Below, in pieces: positions 1 through 8,033 of a DNA stretch of 64,000 nucleotides. Under the pieces are notes generated by a model that saw nothing but the letters and a program-made list of their open reading frames with translations, ran no database searches and had not been told where the DNA came from. The first letter of the stretch is position 1, and the number at the start of each line of letters is the position of its first letter. The position numbers and the translations under genes are program-made. The stretch lies in the NCBI GenBank assembly GCA_002293375.1, contig DBDA01000003.1:4056-68055 (forward strand), written 5' to 3'. The stretch comes from Odoribacter sp. UBA944 (lineage in GTDB: Bacteria; Bacteroidota; Bacteroidia; Bacteroidales; Marinifilaceae).

Positions 1-2583
1 TTAGCGGATGAAAACAGCAATTTCTGGGACGGTAACGAAACAAGGATTGAGTAGTATGAGCCCTATTTCCGCCACACTTGTAAACGGCTCGGTACTGTGT
101 CCGTCCACAAAAATAACCCGGAAGTGTCGGAATGTCCGGGTCTGCGGAAAGATAAAGCGCTGCTCTTCGCCGGTCTCCTCTATGGCGAACTCCCCGGCGG
201 GAAGCCATTCCTGTCCGTTGTCGCTCAGTTCCACCCGGATCCGGCGGGGAACATCCCTTCCTCTCGGACGGATTGTAAAACCATCTGCGAAAACCGTCCG
301 GCGAAGGTCTGCCTGCCACCCGTGCGGATACCCCTCTGCCTCCGGGGTATAGCGGGAGTGCCACCAGGTATCCGGATTGCCGTCCGCTGCATACCGGGCT
401 AATCCGGCTTCGTAAGGCCCTCCCTCCGGTTCCTCGGAGGAAGCAGAGCAAATCCACCCTTTTGTATCCAATTTTTCGATCGTCTCGTAATCCGGGGATT
501 CAAAGAAATCGTAATACAGAAACGCAGGCCGGTTTTCCCGGATGATAAACGGCACCTCCTCCCGTCCCCGGCTGTGGTTCCGCAACCAGTACAGGCGGCG
601 GGGAGAAAGAGAGTCGAATGCCAGGTAGTTGTACCGGCTGACGGTTCGGCCGAGGGGTTCCCAACCGTCGTTCCAGGCCATCAGTTCGTACCTTTCATCC
701 GGATGAAGGATGTTGTCCGCATTCTTGGGAGCCATCCGGATCCGGTTGACAACGACCGGAACATCGGCCTCAAACATGAGGGTTTTCTTTCCGGAAGCGG
801 TCTGCATGTTCCCGTCGTACTCCGCTTCGCCCGCCTGTTTCCCGGCGGCCAGTTTCCGGGGAATCTTCCGGTTGATCAGGGTGTCCTTCGGTGAGAAAAC
901 AGGAAGCGGGGAGGCCGGATCTGTCCGGGGGTATGTTCCGGGATCCGCCGGAATCAGTTCCAGCATGGAAATATCTGCGTACCAATGATTGGGAGGTGGA
1001 ATGTAGATGTAGTATTTCCAGGCCTTCCTGTTTTTCAGCCTGTACTCGGAGAGGAAAGGGCCGGGGGCTTTCTCTATTTTGTATAAAGGCCGTTTGTCCG
1101 ATCCGTCCGACCGGTTCGCTCCGTAAAAGATCCCGCCTACCATGTTTGATGCCAGGATTTTCATGTTTTCTTTGTAGGGGAATTTGCGGGTGATCTGCAC
1201 CCCCGTTGGTTGCTCTCCCTCAAAATAGCTCTCCAAGGGTACGGCGACCGCCTTTTCTTCCTGCAATTTGTATTTGACGCACACAGGGGGAGAAAGGAAC
1301 TCCGGCCGGCCGGCCGGGGCCAATACACAGGGAAAGTAGAGCATGCCCGGCACGACGTGTTGGAATTGTGCCACGTTCCGCACCGTATCCAAAGTTCCCC
1401 AGGTCACCGGGCGTATTCCCTCCTGGTTCCGGGCATAGCTGTACAGCCAGACCAACCGGTTCCTGGCTGTTGATCCGTCTACCGGAAGTTCCAACGGGCA
1501 GCACTGTTTGATGTAGGAGGTGACGTCTGCTATGCAAGGGGTGCCAAAGCCTGCGGGAAGTTCTTCTCCCGCTTTTGCCAATGTGTGCGGGGTATCTTCC
1601 TGCGCCCCGAAAAGATTCCGGTAGATGTTCAGTTTGACCTCTTCGTAATAGCCCCAGTTTTTGCCCGTGGGATAGTTGGCTTCTCCGTGGAAGGGGCGGG
1701 GATTCCCCGCGGTATCGAATACCACGCAGTGGTGGTGCTGTCCCACAAATTCCCGGTTCCCGATGTTGATGTCAATGGCCATAGGTATGCCGCAGGCCCG
1801 GAAAACGTTGCACTGAAGTTCGCACTGTTCCCGGCATTCATGCTGTCCGGCAAAAAAGAGTTCGTACTGTCCCAAAAATTCCGGACAGGGTTTCTTGCCC
1901 AGTAGTACCCGCATTTGTTCCAGGTAGAAACGGTAGTTGTTTACGGCGACCGGTATGGAACAGGCGGTGTCCGGAAGCAGGTATTTCCCGAACTGCCGGT
2001 ACAGGGATTCTCCTTCCGACAGGGGACTGTTCCGGCTTAACGGCCGGTATGGAAGGATGTATTCGCAGAAGTCCGGGAAGGAGAGGCGCCCGGCAGGTTC
2101 CGAACGCTCCCGGAGCCGGAAAGCGTGGTCGATGTGCCGGATTAAAAAGGTTGCACCGATGGCTTGCAGGTCGGTGGGGGCAAGAGGGCGGACAAGGGGC
2201 GGTGTGCAGGGGAGCTTTGCGTTTTGCTCCTGAAAAGGGGCGGCACTCCTCCGGATTTCTTCACTGATTTTGTCCCTGTCTGTTCCGTATTTTTTGAAAA
2301 GCGTGTAAAACAGGGTGTCTGCTTTCTGTATCCGCTCCGGGATTCCGGAGTTTGAGAAGTCTAACTCATGGTCGTTGCCGTGCCACTGCATGTTCCGGAT
2401 CAGGAAGCAGGCGGCCCGGAGTTTCAGGCTGTCGGTTTCCCGGCGGCTGTAATGGCGCAATACTTTTGTAAGTTCGGAACGGTTGGAGCCGGCCAGTGAA
2501 AGGGGTGTTTCCAATTCTGCCGGAATCTTTGCGCAGGAAAGAAGTAAGGGAAGAAGCAACAGGCTGTATGTAAGTGCTTTCAT
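1..2583 (-). CDS. Transglutaminase-like lipoprotein with C-terminal discoidin domain
   Basis: The 860-residue product begins with a lipoprotein signal (hydrophobic run ending LLLSC), so it is probably anchored in the envelope. Residues about 250-310 look like a transglutaminase core: a cysteine in 'QCNVFRACGIP', then 'GQHHHCVVFD' and an acidic residue in 'FHGE', in the usual Cys-His-Asp/Glu order, although the Trp that normally follows the His is missing. The last 140 residues fit an F5/8 type C (discoidin) domain ('ADGNPDTWWHS', 'GWQADL', 'FRHFRVIF'), a common carbohydrate- or surface-binding fold. The substrate is unknown. The stop codon lies at the window edge, so the gene is complete. A strong promoter stands about 27 bases upstream of the ATG, divergent to recG. 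The family assignment is good; catalytic activity is inferred. Confidence 0.85.
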   Translation of the reverse strand: MKALTYSLLLLPLLLSCAKIPAELETPLSLAGSNRSELTKVLRHYSRRETDSLKLRAACFLIRNMQWHGNDHELDFSNSGIPERIQKADTLFYTLFKKYGTDRDKISEEIRRSAAPFQEQNAKLPCTPPLVRPLAPTDLQAIGATFLIRHIDHAFRLRERSEPAGRLSFPDFCEYILPYRPLSRNSPLSEGESLYRQFGKYLLPDTACSIPVAVNNYRFYLEQMRVLLGKKPCPEFLGQYELFFAGQHECREQCELQCNVFRACGIPMAIDINIGNREFVGQHHHCVVFDTAGNPRPFHGEANYPTGKNWGYYEEVKLNIYRNLFGAQEDTPHTLAKAGEELPAGFGTPCIADVTSYIKQCCPLELPVDGSTARNRLVWLYSYARNQEGIRPVTWGTLDTVRNVAQFQHVVPGMLYFPCVLAPAGRPEFLSPPVCVKYKLQEEKAVAVPLESYFEGEQPTGVQITRKFPYKENMKILASNMVGGIFYGANRSDGSDKRPLYKIEKAPGPFLSEYRLKNRKAWKYYIYIPPPNHWYADISMLELIPADPGTYPRTDPASPLPVFSPKDTLINRKIPRKLAAGKQAGEAEYDGNMQTASGKKTLMFEADVPVVVNRIRMAPKNADNILHPDERYELMAWNDGWEPLGRTVSRYNYLAFDSLSPRRLYWLRNHSRGREEVPFIIRENRPAFLYYDFFESPDYETIEKLDTKGWICSASSEEPEGGPYEAGLARYAADGNPDTWWHSRYTPEAEGYPHGWQADLRRTVFADGFTIRPRGRDVPRRIRVELSDNGQEWLPAGEFAIEETGEEQRFIFPQTRTFRHFRVIFVDGHSTEPFTSVAEIGLILLNPCFVTVPEIAVFIR

Positions 2584-2609
2584 GTATCATTTGTATAAAT
2601 AGCTATACA

Positions 2610-2641
2610 CAAAAATAAGAATGATATCGGGTTGTTGCAAA
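2610..2641 (-). promoter_or_regulatory. Bacteroidetes-type promoter for the transglutaminase lipoprotein
   Basis: Read on the minus strand there is TTTG (2641-2638), a 20-base spacer and TATTTTTG (2617-2610). This matches the TTTG / TAnnTTTG pattern of the Bacteroidetes primary sigma factor. The expected transcript start is a few bases beyond 2610, leaving a leader of about 20 bases before the ATG at 2583. Confidence 0.7.
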
Positions 2642-2704
2642 TTTCGGAGATATACTTTAACCCGTAGTGCATTTATACAATAATGGGGTGAAACTCTGCG
2701 TATG

Positions 2705-2735
2705 TTTGTTTCTTGCTGCGAATGTCGTACATTTG
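2705..2735 (+). promoter_or_regulatory. Bacteroidetes-type promoter for recG
   Basis: TTTG (2705-2708), a 19-base spacer and TACATTTG (2728-2735) form a perfect match to the Bacteroidetes primary-sigma consensus. Transcription would begin near 2740, downstream of the first in-frame ATG at 2702. That ATG therefore cannot start RecG on this transcript. Confidence 0.7.
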
Positions 2736-2761
2736 TTTCGTTGTACAACAGCTTTCCAAAC

Positions 2762-4861
2762 GTGGAACTATCCGGCATACATATCAAGTTCCTGCCCGGC
2801 GTCGGTGAAAAGAAGGCGGCCGTATTGGAAGAGGAGTTGGGGATTGTCAGCTACGAGGAGATGCTGTACCACATCCCCTACCGTTACGTAGACCGCTCCA
2901 AAATATACCGCATTGCCGAACTGAACGCAAAGCTCCCCTATATCCAGGTTCGCGCCCGCATCCGGGAGCTGCACAATGTGGGGACCGGAAAGGCCGCCCG
3001 GATGACCGCTATTGCTTACGACGACAGTGGAGAGTTGGAACTTGTGTGGTTTAAGGGGCTGAAATACCTGAAAGGACAGTTTGAGGAGGGCAAGGAGTAC
3101 CTCATCTTCGGGCAACCCTCCGAATTCAACCGGCGGCTGAACATTGTACACCCGGAAACAGACCTTTTTGAGAAGGCCGGCCACCTGCTTACCGGGTTTC
3201 AGTCGCTCTACCCGACCACGGAGAAGATGAAGAAATCGTTTCTCCACTCCAAAGCCATCGGCAAGATACAGGATGCTATTTTCCGCAGCATCAACGGTAA
3301 GATTCCCGAAACCCTGCCCGCCTGGTTTATCAGCCGGTACCAACTGATGTACCTGCACGACGCCCTTTACAACGTACACTTCCCCTCCTCGCCCGAGGCG
3401 CTGGAAAAGGCGCTCTTCCGGCTGAAGTTCGAAGAGCTGTTCTACATCCAACTGAACATCCTCAAACTAAAGTATAAACGAAAAGCGTTTTTCAAAGGGT
3501 GCGCCTTCTCCACTGTCGGCGAATATTTCAACGGGTTTTACAGCAACTACCTCCCCTTCCCGCTCACCGGGGCGCAAAAACGGGTCATCCGGGAGATCCG
3601 GCAGGATTGCGGAAGCGGTAAGCAGATGAACCGGCTGTTGCAAGGGGATGTCGGGAGCGGAAAAACGCTGGTGGCGCTGATGTGTATGCTGATGGCTTTG
3701 GACAACCATTATCAGGCGTGCCTCATGGCGCCAACGGAGATATTGGCCAACCAACACTTTGAAACCATCGGCCGGATGCTCCGGGGATTGGGCGTCACGG
3801 TTGCCCTGTTGACCGGCTCCACGAAGAAAAAGGAGCGCGCCGAAATACACCGGGGGTTGGAGGAGGGTTCCCTGCAACTGATCATCGGTACCCACGCCCT
3901 GTTGGAAGATGTGGTGGCTTTCGATAACATCGGCTTAGTGATTATTGACGAACAGCACCGCTTCGGGGTAGCCCAGCGTGCCAAACTGTGGCACAAGAAC
4001 AACATTCCGCCGCATGTGTTGGTGATGACGGCTACTCCTATTCCCCGTACATTGGCTATGACCCTGTACGGGGATCTGGATGTTTCGGTCATCGACGAAC
4101 TTCCCCCCGGGCGGAAACCGATCACGACCTTGCATGCGATGGAGACTAAGCGGAAAGAGGTGTTCCGGTTTATGGAAGAGGAGCTGAAAAAGGGGCGGCA
4201 GGCTTACGTGGTATACCCGCTCATCTCAGAGTCCGAAAAGATGGATTTCCAAAATCTAGAAGCCGGTTTTCAACAAATCACTGACTATTTTTCGCCCCAA
4301 GGCTTCCCGGTAGGGATGGTGCACGGTAAGATGAAAGCGGCGGACAAAGACGAGGAGATGCGGCTCTTTGTGACGGGTGAAACCCGGATCCTGGTGGCGA
4401 CGACGGTGATCGAAGTGGGGGTTAACGTGCCAAATGCCTCTGTGATGGTGGTGGAGAGCGCGGAGCGCTTCGGGCTCTCCCAACTGCACCAGTTGCGGGG
4501 ACGGGTGGGACGGGGTGCGGACCAGTCGTACTGTATCCTGATGACCTCTTATAAGATCTCCAACGACTCCCGGAAACGGATTGAGACCATGACCTCCACC
4601 AATGACGGTTTTGAGATTGCCGAGGCGGACCTGAAACTGCGGGGGCCGGGGGACCTGGAAGGAACGCAGCAAAGCGGCCTCTCCTGCAACCTGAAGGTGG
4701 CCCATTTGGGAAAAGACGGCCGGATCCTGAACGAAGCCTCCCGGATAGCCGGGGAGATCCTAAACGACGACCCGGAGTTGGTCAAAGAGGAACATTCGCT
4801 CCTGGCCACCCAGATCAAGCGTATTTTTAAGACCAAGATCAATTGGCATTTTATTAGCTGA
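2762..4861 (+). CDS. recG: ATP-dependent DNA helicase RecG
   Basis: RecG remodels stalled replication forks and branched recombination intermediates in the cytoplasm. The N-terminal wedge region opens with the family hallmark 'FLPGVGEKKAAVLEEELGI'. The helicase part carries the Walker A 'GDVGSGKT', the DExH box 'DEQHRFGV', 'MTATPIPRTLA' and the C-terminal motifs 'ATTVIEVGVNVPNA' and 'QLRGRVGRG'. The frame is open back to an ATG at 2702, but a perfect promoter overlaps that stretch and its residues (MFVSCCECR...) do not resemble the family. GTG at 2762 gives 699 residues, close to usual RecG length, and is preferred. TTG at 2741 is an alternative. A bidirectional terminator follows directly. 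Confidence 0.96.
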   Translation: MELSGIHIKFLPGVGEKKAAVLEEELGIVSYEEMLYHIPYRYVDRSKIYRIAELNAKLPYIQVRARIRELHNVGTGKAARMTAIAYDDSGELELVWFKGLKYLKGQFEEGKEYLIFGQPSEFNRRLNIVHPETDLFEKAGHLLTGFQSLYPTTEKMKKSFLHSKAIGKIQDAIFRSINGKIPETLPAWFISRYQLMYLHDALYNVHFPSSPEALEKALFRLKFEELFYIQLNILKLKYKRKAFFKGCAFSTVGEYFNGFYSNYLPFPLTGAQKRVIREIRQDCGSGKQMNRLLQGDVGSGKTLVALMCMLMALDNHYQACLMAPTEILANQHFETIGRMLRGLGVTVALLTGSTKKKERAEIHRGLEEGSLQLIIGTHALLEDVVAFDNIGLVIIDEQHRFGVAQRAKLWHKNNIPPHVLVMTATPIPRTLAMTLYGDLDVSVIDELPPGRKPITTLHAMETKRKEVFRFMEEELKKGRQAYVVYPLISESEKMDFQNLEAGFQQITDYFSPQGFPVGMVHGKMKAADKDEEMRLFVTGETRILVATTVIEVGVNVPNASVMVVESAERFGLSQLHQLRGRVGRGADQSYCILMTSYKISNDSRKRIETMTSTNDGFEIAEADLKLRGPGDLEGTQQSGLSCNLKVAHLGKDGRILNEASRIAGEILNDDPELVKEEHSLLATQIKRIFKTKINWHFIS

Positions 4862-4875
4862 CCTTGCCTTAAAGC

Positions 4876-4909
4876 AAAAAAAGGAGTGTCTGAAGACACT
4901 CCTTTTTTT
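4876..4909. terminator. Bidirectional terminator between recG and the DUF3332 gene
   Basis: A perfect 10-bp stem (AAGGAGTGTC / GACACTCCTT, loop TGAA) is flanked by an A-run on the left and a T-run on the right, so it can stop transcription from both converging genes. Confidence 0.9.
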
Positions 4910-4927
4910 ACTTCAACAGCAATCTGT

Positions 4928-5470
4928 TTAACGGGATCCCATCACGGCCGTTTCCACCGACTGTGCGTTGTGTTGGTCAAAAACCAGCGTTTTGTCGTTC
5001 GGGAGGTAGGTAAATACCGCATCCTCTTTCATTTCAACCGCTTTGGTTTTCGTTTCCCCGTCCATCAGGTACCAGGTTTTTTCTTTCGGGAAGTAGGTGA
5101 AGTGTACCTCTTCGCCGGTTACATCGGCAACGGTCAGGTTGTTTTTGCTCTTGAACAGTTTGTACAACTGTCCTTCGTGCATGATTTCCGACTCTTCCGT
5201 TTCGCCTTCGTTCATGGCAATGGGATTGTTCCCGCCCCAGAATTCGATGGTATTGAAGATCAGTGCATCGCCCAATGCTGCCAATTCGTATACCGGAATG
5301 ATGCAAAGTCCCAGAAATACCAGTTCATTGACAAATTTACTGTTGGATACACTCCCGTTGAATTCGTGCACTTTGGAAACCAGTGCGAACGAACCGAAAC
5401 ACCCGGACATCATAAAGGATGTCGATACCAGCAATGTGATTGCTACTACTTTTGTCATTAGTTTTTTCAT
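4928..5470 (-). CDS. DUF3332-family lipoprotein
   Basis: The product is about 180 residues with a lipoprotein signal (MKKLMTKV..., lipobox 'MMSGC'). Next come a hydrophobic segment around 'FVNELVFLGLCIIPVYELAALGDALIFNTIEFWGG' and a C-terminal half that looks beta-rich. This organisation is that of the DUF3332 family, whose function is unknown. The frame stays open further upstream to 5776, but the signal peptide fixes the ATG at 5470. It converges on recG across a shared terminator and is separated from aspA by 86 bases, so it may be carried partly by read-through from aspA. Confidence 0.85.
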   Translation of the reverse strand: MKKLMTKVVAITLLVSTSFMMSGCFGSFALVSKVHEFNGSVSNSKFVNELVFLGLCIIPVYELAALGDALIFNTIEFWGGNNPIAMNEGETEESEIMHEGQLYKLFKSKNNLTVADVTGEEVHFTYFPKEKTWYLMDGETKTKAVEMKEDAVFTYLPNDKTLVFDQHNAQSVETAVMGSR

Positions 5471-5556
5471 ACGTTTTGTTTTAAAAATGATCCTCAATAT
5501 GCCTTGTTTATACGGCTTTTCTGTTAAAAAGTTTGCATCTGTCCGCAGGTGACCTG

Positions 5557-6969
5557 TCAGCTTTTTTTGTAAAATTTGTGCGGTTTGATCATCATTTCCG
5601 GTCTCAACAATTCGTCTAATTCCCCTTTGGTCAATAATTTTTCTTCCAACACCAGATCGTAGACACTCTTGTTTTCCTGCAAAGCCCTTTTTGCTATCCG
5701 GGAGGAGTTTTTGTACCCAAGGGTCGGGTTCAAAGCCGTCACAATGCCGATGCTGTTCAGCACCATGTCGTGGCAATGTCCGGCATTGGCCGTGATCCCG
5801 TCCACACAGAGCACCCGCAGGCGCTCCATCCCTTTTTGCAATATTTTGATGGAGTTAAAAATGGCGTCCACAATGACCGGTTCCATGACATTCAGCTGCA
5901 ATTGGCCGGCTTCCGCCGCAAACGTAACCGTCAGGTCGTTGCCGATGACCCGGTAACAGATCTGGTTCATCACTTCGGGGATCACCGGATTTACCTTGCC
6001 CGGCATGATGGATGAGCCCGGCTGCATCGGGGGCAGGTTGATCTCATTCAGGCCGCAACGGGGGCCGCTGGAAAGCAGACGCAGGTCGTTGCATATTTTG
6101 GATATTTTTACCGCCATCCGTTTCAATGTTGAGGAGTAGATCACGGTAGCGCCGGTATCGGGGGTCGCTTCGATCAGGTTGGAAGCCAATACAAACTCCA
6201 TTCCGCTGATCTTGCTCAATGCTTTGATGCACAGGGCTGAGTATTCCGGTTCTGAGTTGATGCCGGTACCGATCGCCGTAGCTCCCATGTTTACTTCCAG
6301 GAAGAGTTTGGCCATCTGGTTTAACCGGCCGATCTCCTCTTCCAGGTTAGCGGCAAAGGCCTCGAATTCCTGTTCCAATGTCATCGGGACTGCATCCTGA
6401 AGCTGGGTCCTTCCCATTTTGATGATGTCTTTGAAGGCTTTTCCTTTGTTCCGGAAGGCTTGCACCAAGCGTTGCAACTCCTCCACCAACTCCCGGTTCA
6501 TAAAGATGAACGCCAGTTTGAAGGAGGTCGGATAGGCATCGTTGGTCGACTGGGAAAGATTGACATGGTCGTTGGGGTGGCAATATTCGTATTCGCCTTT
6601 TTGGTGTCCGAGTATCTCCAAGGCACGGTTCGCTACGACCTCGTTGATATTCATGTTGGTCGACGTTCCGGCCCCTCCCTGTATCAGGTCCACCGGGAAT
6701 TGGTCGGAAAGGCTTCCGGCAATGATCTCTTCGCAGGCTTTTGTGATGGCGTCGGCAATCTCTTTCGGCAACAAGCCGAGTTCCAGATTGGCCTGGGCGG
6801 CCGCCCATTTGATCATGGCCAGGGCTTTTACATAGCAGGGGAAATCCTGGATCCGGATCCCGCTGATGTTTTCGAAGTTTTCGATCCCTCTCAATGTCTG
6901 TATTCCGTAGTAGGCATCCGCCGGTACCGCTTTATCTCCCAGCAGATCGTGTTCCATACGTGTCTTCAT
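5557..6969 (-). CDS. aspA: Aspartate ammonia-lyase
   Basis: This cytoplasmic enzyme converts L-aspartate to fumarate and ammonia, feeding the fumarate respiration typical of gut Bacteroidales. The 470-residue protein begins 'MKTRMEHDLLGDKAVPADAYYG' and has the fumarase/aspartase signature 'GSSIMPGKVNP', with the catalytic serine in the SS loop, plus 'STNDAYPTSFK' and 'GRTQLQDAVPM'. The reading frame extends upstream to 7245, but the extension lies beyond the promoter at 7019-7051 and is unlike the family. Fumarase is the main alternative; 'DAYYGIQTLR' and the length favour aspartase. Confidence 0.93.
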   Translation of the reverse strand: MKTRMEHDLLGDKAVPADAYYGIQTLRGIENFENISGIRIQDFPCYVKALAMIKWAAAQANLELGLLPKEIADAITKACEEIIAGSLSDQFPVDLIQGGAGTSTNMNINEVVANRALEILGHQKGEYEYCHPNDHVNLSQSTNDAYPTSFKLAFIFMNRELVEELQRLVQAFRNKGKAFKDIIKMGRTQLQDAVPMTLEQEFEAFAANLEEEIGRLNQMAKLFLEVNMGATAIGTGINSEPEYSALCIKALSKISGMEFVLASNLIEATPDTGATVIYSSTLKRMAVKISKICNDLRLLSSGPRCGLNEINLPPMQPGSSIMPGKVNPVIPEVMNQICYRVIGNDLTVTFAAEAGQLQLNVMEPVIVDAIFNSIKILQKGMERLRVLCVDGITANAGHCHDMVLNSIGIVTALNPTLGYKNSSRIAKRALQENKSVYDLVLEEKLLTKGELDELLRPEMMIKPHKFYKKS

Positions 6970-7018
6970 CGTTTGCACTATTTTTAAGTTGTGTTCGTTT
7001 TTTTGATAATTATGCACA

Positions 7019-7051
7019 CAAAGGTATAAAAGAAAAACAGACTTTAACAAG
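7019..7051 (-). promoter_or_regulatory. Probable aspA promoter
   Basis: On the minus strand, CTTG (7051-7048), 21 bases and TACCTTTG (7026-7019) match the Bacteroidetes promoter with one deviation in the upstream box. The leader to the aspA ATG would be about 45 bases. It lies directly behind the DUF4494 stop codon. Confidence 0.6.
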
Positions 7052-7057
7052 TATCTC

Positions 7058-7504
7058 TTATTCTCCGTCCGAAAAATAGGGGAATACGTCCATAAAGGCC
7101 GTATCGGAGAGTGAAACGATCTCGCAGGGAACCACATAGGTCGAGAGGCTCTTTTCCAGATTTTCCAACGCTTTCCGCAATCCGGAGGCCGCCACCAGGT
7201 AGTATTGGACGGAGGATTTCTCTTTGCCGCTGATCTCGTCGACATCTATGATCGCTACCTTGGCTTTGTACCAACGATCGTCGCTCTCGTCCGTTGACTC
7301 CACCAACTCGGTGATGTTCGATTTCCGCAGGCCGGCAATGTAAAAATCTCCTTTGATCACGGCCTCCATCTCCCGCATGATCCGCCCCTCCGCTTCGGTA
7401 TAGGAGATGGCATCCAACAGGTACGATTCCGTTACTTTTTTTTCCCGTCCCTCTTCGTTTACCTTTACATACCGCACTTTTGCTTCAAACCAATTTGCTG
7501 TCAT
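7058..7504 (-). CDS. DUF4494 domain-containing protein
   Basis: A 148-residue cytoplasmic protein with no signal or membrane segment. The opening 'MTANWFEAKVRYVKVNEEGREKKVTESYLLDAISYTEAE' is the typical start of DUF4494, a small Bacteroidota family of unknown function. The product is probably an alpha/beta domain of two similar halves: 'WFEAKVRY...V' is echoed by 'WYKAKVAIIDVDE' at about residue 77. It stands alone between the tRNA-Pro terminator and the aspA promoter. Function is not assigned. Confidence 0.85.
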   Translation of the reverse strand: MTANWFEAKVRYVKVNEEGREKKVTESYLLDAISYTEAEGRIMREMEAVIKGDFYIAGLRKSNITELVESTDESDDRWYKAKVAIIDVDEISGKEKSSVQYYLVAASGLRKALENLEKSLSTYVVPCEIVSLSDTAFMDVFPYFSDGE

Positions 7505-7548
7505 AGCTATTTCTTTAAAAGTTATTCGTTTACCGGTTGCAAAAAGAA

Positions 7549-7585
7549 AAGAGGCTGCTTAAATTTCACTTTTAGACAGCCTCTT
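7549..7585 (-). terminator. tRNA-Pro terminator carrying the GAGGCTGTCTAAA element
   Basis: Arms 7549-7563 and 7571-7585 pair at 13 of 15 positions around a 7-base loop. On the minus strand the hairpin follows the tRNA-Pro 3' end and is followed by TTCTTTTT. The arm AAGAGGCTGTCTAAA is nearly the same as the hairpin at 21536-21570. Confidence 0.75.
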
Positions 7586-7592
7586 GTTTCCG

Positions 7593-7666
7593 TCGGGGTG
7601 ACAGGATTCGAACCTGCGACCCTCTGCTCCCAAAGCAGATGCGCTACCGGACTGCGCTACACCCCG
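7593..7666 (-). tRNA. tRNA-Pro (anticodon TGG)
   Basis: The 74-base minus-strand sequence folds as a cloverleaf: acceptor CGGGGTG pairs with CACCCCG, the anticodon loop CTTTGGGAG gives TGG, and the T-loop is GGTTCGAATCC. The 3' CCA is not encoded. It has its own promoter upstream and a terminator downstream. Confidence 0.97.
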
Positions 7667-7679
7667 TCAATCCGGGAGG

Positions 7680-7711
7680 CAAAGGTAGCACATAGAATTG
7701 AAAACCGCAAA
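7680..7711 (-). promoter_or_regulatory. tRNA-Pro promoter
   Basis: On the minus strand TTTG (7711-7708), a 20-base spacer and TACCTTTG (7687-7680) precede the mature tRNA 5' end by 13 bases. It fits exactly between the PAAR stop codon and the tRNA. Confidence 0.75.
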
Positions 7712-7715
7712 AAAA

Positions 7716-8015
7716 TTATCCGCCGATCTGGACCGTCGGACACCCCAGAACGATACTTCCGCCGTGAGCGCAGGTGTCGCCCATACGTGCCGCCGGTTTT
7801 CCGCAAATGAGAACGGTGGAGGAGCCTTTCACTATGCTATCGGGAGGGCCTACGCATACACACATATCGCCCATGACGGCAGCAGGCAGTTTGCCGATCA
7901 GTACCGTAGGAGCCCCGGGTCCTATGACCGGGCCGCCCACGTGTGGGACGGGAGGTAGTCCGGGGGTGACCATCGGACAGGTGTGCATGTCTGTCATTCG
8001 GGCTGCAGGGGGCAT
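7716..8015 (-). CDS. PAAR-domain spike-tip protein
   Basis: The 99-residue protein is one PAAR domain: repeated Pro-Ala-Ala-Arg-like motifs ('MPPAARMTD', 'KPAARMGDTCAHGG') with His and Cys residues ('MHTC', 'DTCAHGG') that can hold the metal at the sharpened tip. PAAR proteins cap the VgrG trimer of type VI secretion systems and often carry or recruit effectors. It follows vgrG by 18 bases on the same strand, so the two are surely co-transcribed. There is no C-terminal toxin extension and no effector or immunity gene behind it; the next feature is tRNA-Pro. Confidence 0.92.
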   Translation of the reverse strand: MPPAARMTDMHTCPMVTPGLPPVPHVGGPVIGPGAPTVLIGKLPAAVMGDMCVCVGPPDSIVKGSSTVLICGKPAARMGDTCAHGGSIVLGCPTVQIGG

Positions 8016-8033
8016 ATTCTTCTTATTTTTTAC

